Counted from the first letter of the stretch, positions 27,165-36,290 are shown. The stretch: DNA of 64,000 bases from an uncultured Spirochaetaceae bacterium (GCA_944389115.1 CALXLE010000099.1:1-64000); one strand, 5' to 3'. Program-made: numbers and translations. The notes: generated by a model from the sequence alone, not told the origin.

Positions 27165-28040
27165 ATGCTGAGAAGATCATTGATATCATTGATGGCGGCT
27201 ATATGCCTGCTGTTCCCTGTCTATTCCGCTGAGAGCGGCGTGGGTGCCGATACGGATGGCGTGTTGCCGCGCATCTACACGGAAGAGGAGCAGGAGCTGG
27301 TTCCTGCTGATGCGCTTGCCCTGGAGGATGAGGATACGGCGATGGCATATCTCTTCCTGACATCATACAGCCTTATGATGGAAGGGAAAGGCGAAGGCGG
27401 GCTGCTCTGCTTCTCCGATCAGGGAGAATACATCGCGGGCTTCAGGATGGAAGGAACCCCGGAGGATTTCTTCATGGACATCCCCGCTTCCACCCTCTTC
27501 GTCCCATATGCGCTCCCCACACAGCTCTGTGCCGCGCTCTTCGCCGGGCTCGATGACGTGGAATCAGTTTCGCGGCTCAAGGAATACTATGACAACGGAG
27601 GGCTTTCATGCATGCTGGTGACAGTCCTCCAGATAGAGGAAGAGACGGTATCGGAGGATCCTGTCTATAGCCTCGCAAGGCGGCGCATAGAGAGAAGCGC
27701 GGCGGCATCCGGCCTTGATATCGGTCCGTTCTATGAAGCATACGCATCAAGAGGCATAACAGAGACCGATCTTGTGAACAGCTTCCTTCAGGGAAAGAAG
27801 ACCGCGAATGATATCGCTCTCGATGCCATAAGGATAATCAAGGAAAACTCTGAGACGGTGCCAGCTATGGCGAAGGCGATGCCGGTTTTCGGTATCATAG
27901 GCATCGTGCTCGGAATGATCGCAATAGCCGTTGCAGTAGCCGGCATGATAATCGCGAGGAAGGCTTCGGCAGAGAAGAACGATGCGGTGGATTCCGATAG
28001 CCTGGATGATGCAGGATCGGACGAAAACGAGGAAAACTGA
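27165..28040 (+). CDS. Unknown secreted/membrane-anchored protein (291 aa)
   Basis: The start at 27165 was chosen because AAGGAGG sits eight bases upstream; an in-frame TTG lies 21 bases earlier. It has a signal peptide (RSLISLMAAICLLFPVYSAE), a mostly acidic extracytoplasmic region, a membrane helix near the C-terminus (about residues 246-272) and a short charged cytoplasmic tail. That makes it a type I membrane protein facing the periplasm. No family is recognised. It may be cargo, or a surface or entry-exclusion factor of the element (inference only). Confidence 0.72.
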   Translation: MLRRSLISLMAAICLLFPVYSAESGVGADTDGVLPRIYTEEEQELVPADALALEDEDTAMAYLFLTSYSLMMEGKGEGGLLCFSDQGEYIAGFRMEGTPEDFFMDIPASTLFVPYALPTQLCAALFAGLDDVESVSRLKEYYDNGGLSCMLVTVLQIEEETVSEDPVYSLARRRIERSAAASGLDIGPFYEAYASRGITETDLVNSFLQGKKTANDIALDAIRIIKENSETVPAMAKAMPVFGIIGIVLGMIAIAVAVAGMIIARKASAEKNDAVDSDSLDDAGSDENEEN

Positions 28041-28073
28041 CCGTTTTATGGAATCCTTTCCCTGTCCGCGGGC

Positions 28074-28079
28074 TATAAT
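28074..28079 (+). promoter_or_regulatory. -10-like element TATAAT for the 193-aa gene
   Basis: CGGGCTATAATATATG lies 58 bases before the ATG. The ten bases GGGCTATAAT recur exactly in front of tnpB at 34881. Confidence 0.5.
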
Positions 28080-28136
28080 ATATGTGAGCGGGCTGAAAGC
28101 CTGCAAAAAACTTTCTGGATAAATAAGGAGCCACGC

Positions 28137-28718
28137 ATGGGTGACAGTAGGATAAGGGATTACGTAAGAAAGGATGGGGGTGCGGAAGCAAGGGTGTATG
28201 TGCACGAGACACCGGAGGGCCTTCTCGGAGGGCTCTCCGATGAGGCGCTGCTTCTCCAGGACAGGTGGAAGGGAACTCTCTCCTACCTCTCCTCCATCGG
28301 CCGCTGGGATCACGCGATACACATCTGGGACAAGAAGAACGTCCTCTACATCGAGGCCGGGTTCATATACGCTGAGAGCGATGATAACGGCCTGATAATG
28401 AGGACGCTTGTGGCGATGGGGATAAACAAGACGGACAGGTCCTTCCCTATCATCATCAAGGAAGGCCATGAGTATTACGAGGAAGCGCTGAGGAATCTCA
28501 TCAATGACACAGTTGATGCGCTTGTCTCCGGATACGGATACTCCAGGGTCTTCCAGGTATACGACGCGGAGAAGTTCGAAAGACGCTTCAACGGTAGCTG
28601 CCATATGGTGCTGGATGAGAAGGGAGAACGGCTCGACAGCGACTATAAGGTCGTAGAGCCGAACGGCTCGCTGATCTTCAGCCAGGTACCCGCCGCAGTT
28701 GTTGATTATCTGATCTGA
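28137..28718 (+). CDS. Unknown cytoplasmic protein (193 aa)
   Basis: AAGGAG lies nine bases upstream of the ATG. There is no signal peptide or membrane helix; mixed alpha/beta pattern with segments WDHAIHIWDKKNVLYIEAGF and FPIIIKEGHEYYEEALRNLI. No motif identifies a family. It has its own -10-like element and is followed by a strong terminator, so it is a single-gene unit. Confidence 0.7.
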   Translation: MGDSRIRDYVRKDGGAEARVYVHETPEGLLGGLSDEALLLQDRWKGTLSYLSSIGRWDHAIHIWDKKNVLYIEAGFIYAESDDNGLIMRTLVAMGINKTDRSFPIIIKEGHEYYEEALRNLINDTVDALVSGYGYSRVFQVYDAEKFERRFNGSCHMVLDEKGERLDSDYKVVEPNGSLIFSQVPAAVVDYLI

Positions 28719-28724
28719 ACGAGC

Positions 28725-28750
28725 AGGAGGCCGCAGTCAAGCGGCCTCCT
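28725..28750. terminator. Strong bidirectional terminator
   Basis: AGGAGGCCGC (28725-28734) pairs perfectly with GCGGCCTCCT (28741-28750) around AGTCAA and is followed by GTATTTTTCC. It sits between the convergent 193-aa gene and virB6. Confidence 0.9.
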
Positions 28751-28790
28751 GTATTTTTCCTGGATTACCATCCAGATTTGATTATGCCAT

Positions 28791-31013
28791 TCAGGTCCCT
28801 TCGCCAGAGCTACCGCCAGGGCCGGCGCCTCCTCCACCATTTTTCGCAGCTTTGGATTCCTGCCGCCAGTTATAGAGCTTGGAGCCAAGAGATGACCCAT
28901 CAATCTTATTGCCTTCCTTATCTTTTTTTGCTCCAATATTGCTCATCCATCTCGAAGCGCCCATCATAGCTTTATAGGCCAGCCCTGACGTATTTGCCAT
29001 ACCAGAAGCGGCTTTGGCAAGAGCTGCACCGCCAATTGCTCCAGGAACACTGCCAACTGCTCCCAATGCAGCGCCTCCGACTTTTGCAGCTTTCTTAACT
29101 GCTCCTCCTGCTGCCTTCGCGGCAAGGAATTTACCCATTGCTGCCGTGATGCCCTCACTCGAGACATTGCCGCTGAGGATGGCGTTGGTTATCTGTGAGC
29201 TTTGGTTAACGAAATATGTCTGCATGAAGATACAGAGGAATGATATGAAGATATGAGCAGCGAAGAGATCGAAGCTGGTTGTCTTCTCAATCGATCCTGT
29301 CTGCTTCAGCGTAGAGATGCCTATACCAAGCGGTGCTGCCTGTGAGCTTATGATCTTTATGAATTCAAGCTTATCGCCTATCGGTACACCAGCAAGAGTA
29401 AGATTATCCCTTTCCCGTAATAGAGCATTAGCATCTGTAATAGTATTTACGGCATCTGTAGTCCAATTCGTAAGCTGAAGTATCCCATCGTCTCTCATGG
29501 ATTCAAATTTGCTATTGAGCCATTTCATCATTCCACCTACATATTCCTGCGCCTCTCCAACTGTTGGTACTGTAACGCTATGCGGACTCAGAAGTATATT
29601 GAATGTCGGTATCTGGTTCTCTATATCTTCATTCTGCAGAGAAGCATCACCTGTCAGTTGGGCATAGTTCGACTGTGTAAGACCTGACACCTGTATAGTC
29701 GCACTTGTGATGCTTATCTGGAGAGCTGACAGAAGCGATGACGTAATCGAGTCGACCATATTGAAGGTTGTGAATATGACCATCAGAAGAATAAATAGCT
29801 CCATCATATTGGAAAAAAGCGACATGATTGCCTTCTCTCCAAGGAACTTGAGCGGAGAGAATACGACAAAAGGCGTGATGCATATGGTTACTCCAAGAAG
29901 CAGATATACCTCGCATATATTCAGCATGATATGCAGGGCTGAAAATGAGATAAGGATACAAGCGAGAATTCTTACTCCAAGATATACAAGCCTAATAAGA
30001 GGATCAAGGAGAAAATCTGGAGCAAGTAGGGATGCGAGCTGTTTCCATATCCACTTGAGACCTCTCATAAGCCAGTTGTCGCCTTCTTCAACTTCAGAAG
30101 TTGGAAGGGAGAAATCAACAGCATTGTACAGATTGACACCAGTACCACCTACATTCTCAGGGTCTAGTGAATCAATTACGTATGTAAGATTTCGCACTAG
30201 CAACCCGGGATATTCAAATACGGTTGCATTGACCATGGCTGAAAGAATCCGCGCTTTTCTTGTCGTGAGATTACTAGTCTGTTCGTACTGGTTTTCAACT
30301 CCGGTTATTGTCCGAGCCATAAGTAGGAATCCATAACGAAAAGCTTCAACAAGGAAAGGAAGCGCAGATAGAAGAAGAAACATAAGAATACAGAGAAGGC
30401 CTTTTGAGATTATCTCTTTGAGGATTCCTCCTTCCTTGTCCGTAAGATATCCATAGATGGCGGAGAATATGATTTCCGCGGCAAAAAACGAGAGAAAGAG
30501 GACTGTGACCATATTCCATGAGGAACGCTGCACCGCAGAAGAAACACCAGAAACCGTCTTTGTATATGAAACTCCATCTGAGCGCTTGCCGTCCATTGTC
30601 AAGATACCATTTGAAAGCTGGTAATACCCATCGGAAATCAAAAGAGCATTTGAGGGGGTAATGTCTGTAACAGCCATGCCATTTATTGTTTTGCCGTCTA
30701 CTGTATTGCCATAGAAAAGCTGTAAGATATTCGGGAATGGTGTCATTCCAAGACAGAATGTCATTGTTGCTTCATCAAATATACCAGCAACACGCATCAT
30801 CGTACCACCTATTAATGAGCTCGCGCCCCATATCATTGATCCTGGCAGACCTACGTGTTCATTTGAGACAATATTGTCAGTTTGGCCTAATGCAGAACTC
30901 CATGCAGAAGAAGCATATTCAGGATCATCGGTATATGCCTCGGTAGCCGCGGAAGAATAGACTCCTGAAATCAAAACGAATAGAATTATAAAGATAACCA
31001 AGATTTTCTTCAT
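28791..31013 (-). CDS. virB6: VirB6/TrbL polytopic inner-membrane channel protein
   Basis: 740 aa. It has a signal-like N-terminus, a soluble region of about 150 residues, then at least six hydrophobic helices (for example MVTVLFLSFFAAEIIFSAIY, GLLCILMFLLLSALPFLVEA, ILACILISFSALHIMLNICE, LLGVTICITPFVVF). Further helices follow up to about residue 620, then an Ala/Gly-rich amphipathic stretch and a Gly-rich tail (NGGGGAGPGGSSGEGT). This is the VirB6/TrbL plan, the inner-membrane pore that the DNA contacts. It lies downstream of trbJ in one unit, separated from the other virB genes by the giant-gene block. Its codon and base use is more AT-rich than that of virB4 or virD4. Confidence 0.85.
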   Translation of the reverse strand: MKKILVIFIILFVLISGVYSSAATEAYTDDPEYASSAWSSALGQTDNIVSNEHVGLPGSMIWGASSLIGGTMMRVAGIFDEATMTFCLGMTPFPNILQLFYGNTVDGKTINGMAVTDITPSNALLISDGYYQLSNGILTMDGKRSDGVSYTKTVSGVSSAVQRSSWNMVTVLFLSFFAAEIIFSAIYGYLTDKEGGILKEIISKGLLCILMFLLLSALPFLVEAFRYGFLLMARTITGVENQYEQTSNLTTRKARILSAMVNATVFEYPGLLVRNLTYVIDSLDPENVGGTGVNLYNAVDFSLPTSEVEEGDNWLMRGLKWIWKQLASLLAPDFLLDPLIRLVYLGVRILACILISFSALHIMLNICEVYLLLGVTICITPFVVFSPLKFLGEKAIMSLFSNMMELFILLMVIFTTFNMVDSITSSLLSALQISITSATIQVSGLTQSNYAQLTGDASLQNEDIENQIPTFNILLSPHSVTVPTVGEAQEYVGGMMKWLNSKFESMRDDGILQLTNWTTDAVNTITDANALLRERDNLTLAGVPIGDKLEFIKIISSQAAPLGIGISTLKQTGSIEKTTSFDLFAAHIFISFLCIFMQTYFVNQSSQITNAILSGNVSSEGITAAMGKFLAAKAAGGAVKKAAKVGGAALGAVGSVPGAIGGAALAKAASGMANTSGLAYKAMMGASRWMSNIGAKKDKEGNKIDGSSLGSKLYNWRQESKAAKNGGGGAGPGGSSGEGT

Positions 31014-31032
31014 TGAGATTCCTTAATACGAT

Positions 31033-31962
31033 TCAATTGAATCCAAATCGTGTGTGTGTATAATCTCTGGTGGCATCTGCCAACCAACTAAGCTCTGAAT
31101 CCCTCAAAGCTCTTTCCACAGCCAATGCCGAAGCTTCAAGTCTTGCGTGTTCCTGGTCAGCAAGATCCTGCTTTCGATTTTCTGCCTTCTTCCTGTTTTC
31201 CTCGAGTTCATCTATCTGCCTCTGATATTGTTCGATCTGCTCGGTCCAGTTCTCTATAGATGCCCTGTATTGTTCTGCCAATGTTTCATTCTGATTATTA
31301 ATCGCATTTAAATAGCTTGCCCGTGCTTCAATTATCTTTCGCTGAAGCTCAGAAATTGTTTTCTCAAGACCTTCAATACCATCAAGTCCTACAAGCTCAC
31401 CTGATGCACGAAGAAGAAAATTCGTCTCTACTGTAATATCAGAGATATCCCCGACGTAATCACCAAGATATCCAAGAGCTTTTGTGGCATTGGCACTGTT
31501 AGAAAGTAATGTACCAAACCCACCCAATATATCCCAGGCATCGCCAGAAGTAGGTATACCTTCAAAGATATTCCATGAATCCTGAAGCGACTCAAACACA
31601 TCTGCTCCAGAATTCCCCAGATCCTGTATCATTCCTGTTACATCACCGAAACTGGAAAAAAAAGAATCCCATGCTCCATTGGTGCTATCCCAGCCGGCAA
31701 TCTGACCTGCCATGCTCTGCAGACCATTCATGATATTGTTGAATCCGCCCTGCGACATTGTCTTCGCCGCATTGAGAAGCCGCTCGTATTCCGACTGCCA
31801 CTGCTTGATCTGCCTGCCCCACTGCTCAACCTCTGACAGGAACTGAGCGATTCCCTCTGTTATGGCAGTAAAATCCACAACGGGCATATTCGCAGAGGCA
31901 GGGAAAATCCCGACACATGCAACAAGAAGAACCATCGCGATGAACTTGCGTATCCTAGTCAT
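31033..31962 (-). CDS. trbJ: VirB5/TrbJ-like conjugation protein
   Basis: 309 aa. The signal peptide (FIAMVLLVACVGIFPASANM) is followed by TrbJ-type helical repeats: ITEGIAQFLSEVEQWGRQIK, then QSEYERLLNAAKTMS. A coiled coil covers about residues 200-280 (for example ENWTEQIEQYQRQIDELEEN). VirB5/TrbJ proteins are periplasmic, sit at the pilus tip and help adhesion. GGAGGAGTATAGG precedes the ATG. It is the first gene of the trbJ-virB6 unit. Confidence 0.84.
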   Translation of the reverse strand: MTRIRKFIAMVLLVACVGIFPASANMPVVDFTAITEGIAQFLSEVEQWGRQIKQWQSEYERLLNAAKTMSQGGFNNIMNGLQSMAGQIAGWDSTNGAWDSFFSSFGDVTGMIQDLGNSGADVFESLQDSWNIFEGIPTSGDAWDILGGFGTLLSNSANATKALGYLGDYVGDISDITVETNFLLRASGELVGLDGIEGLEKTISELQRKIIEARASYLNAINNQNETLAEQYRASIENWTEQIEQYQRQIDELEENRKKAENRKQDLADQEHARLEASALAVERALRDSELSWLADATRDYTHTRFGFN

Positions 31963-32142
31963 CCTATACTCCTCCAGCTCCCTTCTATTCAGTATTCATT
32001 CTAGTTATAATCCCTGTTCATCTTCAAGTATACCAGCATATATTGGAATAAACAGATATTTTATGCTTTAATGAACAGCAATCATACAAGCAGGCGCCTG
32101 CGGCGCTTTCCTTCAGGGCCAAGAGGAGAAAGGATTATACAG

Positions 32143-32832
32143 ATGCTTGATAACAAGAAGATATCAGAGAGAAACGCAGAGCTCGTCAGACGCATAAAAG
32201 CCGACAGGAATGACGGCGCCGCATACAGGGAGCTGATCGATCTGAATTACCATATGCTTGGCAAGATGGCTGCTTCATATAAGCAGCCGCTGGAGATGAA
32301 TGACCTGATAAGCGAAGGGATCTTCGGCCTGATAACAGCTGTCGACAGGTTCGACCCAGATGCCGGCAACAGCTTCATGACCTATGCGTACTGGCACATC
32401 AAGCGTTATATGAACGATTACATCAGAAGCCTCTATGCAGTTCATGTCCCGAAAGGAAAAATCGATGAGAGCAGGAAGAACGGGGATGAGATCACGAATA
32501 TGCAGTTCGCCCTCAGCCTACAGACAGGGAAGAACCTGGATCTCATCGACGGGGTGGACAGATATCTCGCCGCCGAGAAGGATGCGATGGATGAGTTCAT
32601 GGAGAACGAGCTGCAGAACGATGTCAGGAAGGCTATCCAGAGGCTGAAGAACGCCAATGAACGCACTGCCCTTCAGCTCTTCTATGGCATCGGATGCGAA
32701 AAGGTGGGAAAAGAGGCGATAAGCAGGATACTCGGAATATCGGTACAGAAGGTCGGAAGCTACATCAGGAAAGGAAGAGAGCATCTGAAGAAGGATCCGG
32801 TTCTGAGGGACTGGTATTATCTTCCGGGCTAA
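32143..32832 (+). CDS. Sigma-70 family RNA polymerase sigma factor carried by the element
   Basis: 229 aa from ATG 32143, chosen for AAAGGA eight bases upstream; the ATG at 32071 has no ribosome site and would add 24 basic residues. Region 2 is clear: DLISEGIFGLITAVDRFDP then FMTYAYWHIKRYMNDYIRSL, matching the core-binding and -10-recognition helices. A C-terminal helix-turn-helix (KEAISRILGISVQKVGSYIR) matches region 4. Region 1.1 is absent and region 3 is short, so it is an alternative (group 3-like) factor. It stands alone, ahead of a bidirectional terminator. It may read the CTATAAT promoters of the element (inference). Confidence 0.87.
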   Translation: MLDNKKISERNAELVRRIKADRNDGAAYRELIDLNYHMLGKMAASYKQPLEMNDLISEGIFGLITAVDRFDPDAGNSFMTYAYWHIKRYMNDYIRSLYAVHVPKGKIDESRKNGDEITNMQFALSLQTGKNLDLIDGVDRYLAAEKDAMDEFMENELQNDVRKAIQRLKNANERTALQLFYGIGCEKVGKEAISRILGISVQKVGSYIRKGREHLKKDPVLRDWYYLPG

Positions 32833-32858
32833 TCCTGAAACATTATTCCGAAGAGAGC

Positions 32859-32881
32859 GCCCCTTGGCTGAGCCAAGGGGC
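32859..32881. terminator. Bidirectional terminator between sigma factor and lipoprotein
   Basis: GCCCCTTGGC (32859-32868), loop TGA, GCCAAGGGGC (32872-32881): ten perfect pairs, then ATTTCTT on the plus strand. The genes on either side converge here. Confidence 0.85.
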
Positions 32882-32888
32882 AGATTTC

Positions 32889-34592
32889 TTACATTGAATA
32901 TTCGTTAATTACAACATGACCGAATTTGATTCCATTGACTTCCAATGGCCCTTGGAAGAGCGTAGGATCTGATGGATCCTTGTCAAAATCGAAGACGAAT
33001 CCATCGCTTATCGCGTTGTATATATTGCCATCGATCTCAACGATCACCTCAAATGCTATGACCTGATCCTGTCCGGCTGCCCTGTTGGAATACAGTTCTC
33101 CCTTTCCCCAGACCCTGACATCGGCATGTTTTCCGGTATAACTGCCGCTCCCATACGGAATGGATATCCGGAATCCGTTGTATGTGTATACATGGCCTCC
33201 ATCCTGATCATCAGCCCAGTATTCTACAGAGAATGAATCATCCACCTTGTATGTTCCCTGTTCAAGGTTTGTTGTCCCAAGCTGTTTCTGTGCCCAGTCG
33301 TTAAAATAATAGCCTGAACTCAGGACTATCGCAGCAGTATCGAATGCAAAGGCTTCGTCGCTCTTCAGAGAAGAGAGAAGCGAAGAAGCATATGTTCTCA
33401 CGAATTCCTCATCCGTATTCACGGCCGGAGCACCGGGAATCGTCACAGCATCGTTGCCATAAAGACCTTTCACAGAAAATGCCTTTCCATTGAATATGCG
33501 GGAATCAATAGACGCGGTATAATCCCAGACCTCATTCGTATGCTCCCCCGCCTTCGATGCATCAATCGTTACTGAGTATTCCAGGTCTGGTTTAAGCTCC
33601 ATTTCCTGCTCATTTCCCTGATGATCACGATATAAAGCGATGACAGTAAAATCCTCTGCATTAGCCTTGACTGTCCCCGGAACCGTGATGCTTATCGGAA
33701 CCGATGGTGCTGTCACTGATAGATCATACGCAGCATAAGCAGCAACACTGCTTCTGAATGGCCTCACCTCTCCGGTTTCAGACACAAAAGAAACTGTTAT
33801 GCTGGATCCGTTCCTAACGTAGGTATCATCACAACTAACAGGAACATCAGTCAAGGTTTCTGTTGTAGCATCTGAATATGTAACATTAACCGTAAAACAT
33901 GAAGAATCAAAAGCCTGCCCTACGAGAAAAATACCGGTCTGAACGATATCTGCACTAACGATGACCTTCGGGAATACTGGCTCATCTCCACTCTCATCAC
34001 TTTCCTTCACTGAGAATACAGCAGTCTTCGTAATCCCTGCATATGTCGCCTCAACCTTCCCTCTCCAGACATTGCTTCCAGTTTCAGGATCCTTCTCGTA
34101 CTCGGCAATGATTATATTGCTTCCATCAAGAAGGCGTTCTGATCCATCGCTGTATTGCACTGAGACAAGGAACTGAGACGGGTAAAATGCATTCTCATAG
34201 AGCACGGTATCACTGTCTTTCAGGATTATGCCTATATCCTTAACGGTTTTCGTCGTGGAAACAAGCTCGCCTTCTCCGTTCTGCTCGGCCTCGTACGAAC
34301 CATAAGCTCCACCGGCCTTGAATTCCGTTATGGAGATTGAAATGACCGTTCCATCCGCCTCTATAACGATGGTACCTGTAAAAACAACCCCATTTCCGGC
34401 CTGATAGTCCGAGAGAACGTATGTCTTTGAGCCATCAGCTGCCACAGATGATGGTGATGTCTTGTCTATCGATTCAGCTATCGCGGCGTTGATAAGATCC
34501 TCTGTGCTCTTTCCTGCATCACTTCCTCCCACGCTACACGAGGAAGCGGCGAATAAAAGCAGAATGGAAACCAATATAATAAGCTTTCTCAT
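32889..34592 (-). CDS. Lipoprotein with Ig-like domains, function unknown
   Basis: 567 aa. The signal peptide and lipobox AASSC put it on a membrane, probably the outer surface. Residues about 65-390 contain three repeated beta-rich units with Ig-like spacing (for example VEATYAGITKTAVFSVKES; VTYSDATTETLTDVPVSCD), resembling bacterial Ig-like (Big_3/Big_4) domains. The C-terminal ~170 residues form a separate polar domain. It could be a surface adhesin, entry-exclusion protein or cargo. Its low G+C compared with neighbouring transfer genes hints at a different origin. Confidence 0.75.
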   Translation of the reverse strand: MRKLIILVSILLLFAASSCSVGGSDAGKSTEDLINAAIAESIDKTSPSSVAADGSKTYVLSDYQAGNGVVFTGTIVIEADGTVISISITEFKAGGAYGSYEAEQNGEGELVSTTKTVKDIGIILKDSDTVLYENAFYPSQFLVSVQYSDGSERLLDGSNIIIAEYEKDPETGSNVWRGKVEATYAGITKTAVFSVKESDESGDEPVFPKVIVSADIVQTGIFLVGQAFDSSCFTVNVTYSDATTETLTDVPVSCDDTYVRNGSSITVSFVSETGEVRPFRSSVAAYAAYDLSVTAPSVPISITVPGTVKANAEDFTVIALYRDHQGNEQEMELKPDLEYSVTIDASKAGEHTNEVWDYTASIDSRIFNGKAFSVKGLYGNDAVTIPGAPAVNTDEEFVRTYASSLLSSLKSDEAFAFDTAAIVLSSGYYFNDWAQKQLGTTNLEQGTYKVDDSFSVEYWADDQDGGHVYTYNGFRISIPYGSGSYTGKHADVRVWGKGELYSNRAAGQDQVIAFEVIVEIDGNIYNAISDGFVFDFDKDPSDPTLFQGPLEVNGIKFGHVVINEYSM

Positions 34593-34689
34593 ATTCCCCT
34601 CTCCCCTTGGATTCTAATGAGAGAGAGGATGATATGGAATACCTGAAAACGAAGGTATGATTCTTTCCATGAAGGAATTATTCAGGAAT

Positions 34690-34791
34690 TTACAGCTCGT
34701 ATTCAGTAGGTTCATCGGTTCCATTATCGGTGTCGAGTTTGAACATTTCATTCGCAATTTCTTCATTTACAAACCAATATCCAATTGCTCT
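34690..34791 (-). pseudogene. Short remnant of a protein-coding 3' end
   Basis: On the minus strand a frame reads AIGYWFVNEEIANEMFKLDT and continues to NGTDEPTEYEL and a stop, with a codon bias that looks coding. It is cut off upstream by a stop, while another frame reads WIYEEQL just before, so a frameshifted relic is likely. No start or ribosome site is present. Confidence 0.3.
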
Positions 34792-34884
34792 TCATAAATC
34801 CACCAGCCAGGAAACCAGCAGCCTTGTGCTGATGGAGGAATGACTGAATATGGGACGAAAACGCACGACAATATGATTCCGGGC

Positions 34885-34890
34885 TATAAT
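34885..34890 (+). promoter_or_regulatory. -10-like element TATAAT for tnpB
   Basis: TTCCGGGCTATAATATC ends only 11 bases before the ATG at 34902, leaving a leader of a few bases. It shares CTATAAT with five other sites. Confidence 0.5.
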
Positions 34891-34901
34891 ATCAACAGGA
34901 C

Positions 34902-36278
34902 ATGAAACGGCGCAGGAAGAGGCAGAACATCAATAAGAAGAACAGCAGGAAGAAGGTACTGAAGCCTATCAGGCCGCTTCCCGATACCATGCGCCGTTCC
35001 GTGAGAATATATCCTGAATTCTCTCCGGAGGAGCAAGACGCCATCCTCAGCACGATGGCTCTTTACGAGGAGGCCTTTGATGACTTCTCATCTTACTGCG
35101 TGTTCCATCGCACGACAAGCCGTAAGAAGCTGCAGGCGGATGTGTATCCGTATTTCAGGACTGTTCACCCGGAATTCCCGTCAGCGCTCCTGCAGTCCGT
35201 GAGGGACCAGGCAGCGGAGGGGATAAAGAGCTTCAACGAGAACAATCCAGAGAGGAAGTATATGGTCTCTCCGAAGCTGAAGGGAAGCACGATGAGGTAT
35301 ACCCTCCGTGCCGTATCCCTCAGAGGCAACCTCCTCACGCTTTCGACAGTCGGGAAGAGGATAAGGAAGCTCATAGAGATCCCGCGGTTCTTCCTTGAGC
35401 GCTACCCGAAGGAGGACGGATGGAAATTCAACTCGGCTCTTGTCGGGATTGATTTCAGGGACAGGATATACATAACACTCGTATATACGAACAAAGCCCC
35501 TGCGCTGATGGAGCTTCCGAGAGACCCGGAAGAGCTTGAGAAGGTGACGAAGGGCCATGACAGAGGCGCGTACAACCCCCTGTCTGACTCTGATGGGAAG
35601 ATATACGGTTCAAAGCATATATCGGACGTGAAAAGGAGATATGCATACGACAGGAAGACATGCCAGGAGAAAGGCACCCGGTCAGCGAAGAGACGGCTGA
35701 AGGCTCTGAGCGGCAGGGAAAAGCGGTTTGTCAGGGATGCCAGCCACTGTATGTCCGCGGAGGCGATCTCCGATGAAAGCGTCCGCGTCCATGTTCTTGA
35801 GAACCTCAGCGGGATGGAGAGGCAGAGGGAGAGAGGTGCGAAGGGAAAGAAGACCCGGAAGCTGATCTCCCGATGGTCCTATTCGCAGCTTGAGTTCGAC
35901 ATGAGGTACAAGGCCCAGGCGAAGGGCAAGAGGGTCGAATTCGTCGATCCCGGATACACATCCCAGGAATGCTCCTGCTGCGGGACCATAGACAGGAACG
36001 CTCGGGATAAGGGCGAATACCGCTGCAGGAATTGCGGGCTGAGGATGCAGGCCGACGTGAATGCCTCGAAGGTGATCAGGAAGCGATGGATAATGAACTA
36101 CACCCATCCGCTTGCCGCGGACAGCGGCTCGAAGGATGGGCAGGCTGCCGTCAGCCAGCCAGGGAGGCCCGGCGAGAGCCAGGCTCACCCGGAAATGGAT
36201 GGGGTGCCATTGGTGAACGGCTCCAGAAGCGGAGCTGTACCGGTGGAGCAACGCCCACGTCCAAGCCTTTCAGGTTAA
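34902..36278 (+). CDS. tnpB: TnpB (IS200/IS605-type RNA-guided nuclease), no TnpA partner
   Basis: 458 aa. RuvC-like catalytic residues are in place: Asp220 (KGHDRGAYNPL), Glu300 (VHVLENLSG) and Asp385 (QADVNASKVI). The zinc ribbon is C357-x2-C360 and C375-x2-C378. The N-terminal third is basic and helical. After the zinc ribbon a 60-residue Pro/Gly/Ser/Arg-rich extension runs into a hairpin at the stop codon; this stretch probably is coding only because it overlaps the guide RNA. TnpB uses a right-end RNA to cut DNA and keep its element (established for the family). No Y1 transposase was found nearby, so movement would need TnpA in trans or the host element. Confidence 0.9.
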   Translation: MKRRRKRQNINKKNSRKKVLKPIRPLPDTMRRSVRIYPEFSPEEQDAILSTMALYEEAFDDFSSYCVFHRTTSRKKLQADVYPYFRTVHPEFPSALLQSVRDQAAEGIKSFNENNPERKYMVSPKLKGSTMRYTLRAVSLRGNLLTLSTVGKRIRKLIEIPRFFLERYPKEDGWKFNSALVGIDFRDRIYITLVYTNKAPALMELPRDPEELEKVTKGHDRGAYNPLSDSDGKIYGSKHISDVKRRYAYDRKTCQEKGTRSAKRRLKALSGREKRFVRDASHCMSAEAISDESVRVHVLENLSGMERQRERGAKGKKTRKLISRWSYSQLEFDMRYKAQAKGKRVEFVDPGYTSQECSCCGTIDRNARDKGEYRCRNCGLRMQADVNASKVIRKRWIMNYTHPLAADSGSKDGQAAVSQPGRPGESQAHPEMDGVPLVNGSRSGAVPVEQRPRPSLSG

Positions 36279-36290
36279 TCCTGAAGGTAG
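36090..36290 (+). ncRNA. Candidate omega-RNA (guide RNA) of tnpB and right-end hairpin
   Basis: The GC-rich 3' end of tnpB, beyond the zinc-ribbon codons, finishes in a hairpin TTCAGG-TTAAT-CCTGAA (36269-36285) that contains the stop codon. In IS200/IS605 elements the scaffold RNA overlaps the tnpB 3' end and stops at the right end, the flanking bases acting as guide. By that rule the guide would begin near 36290. Both ends are approximate. Confidence 0.45.

Larger units (their letters stand above)
34593..34901. other. Gene-free stretch between lipoprotein and tnpB
   Basis: It holds the lipoprotein leader, an inverted repeat (ATACCT at 34639, AGGTAT at 34653) and a coding-like remnant (next entry). 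The tnpB promoter lies at its right end. The left end of the tnpB-bearing insertion probably falls here but could not be placed. Confidence 0.6.

Noticed and set aside
27747-28604. A 285-aa minus-strand frame opposite the two rightward unknown genes
   Set aside because: It spans an intergenic promoter and has no ribosome site; both genes on the plus strand have good ones.
32071-32142. Longer sigma factor start at 32071
   Set aside because: There is no ribosome site before this ATG and the extra residues are low-complexity basic; ATG 32143 has AAAGGA at proper spacing.
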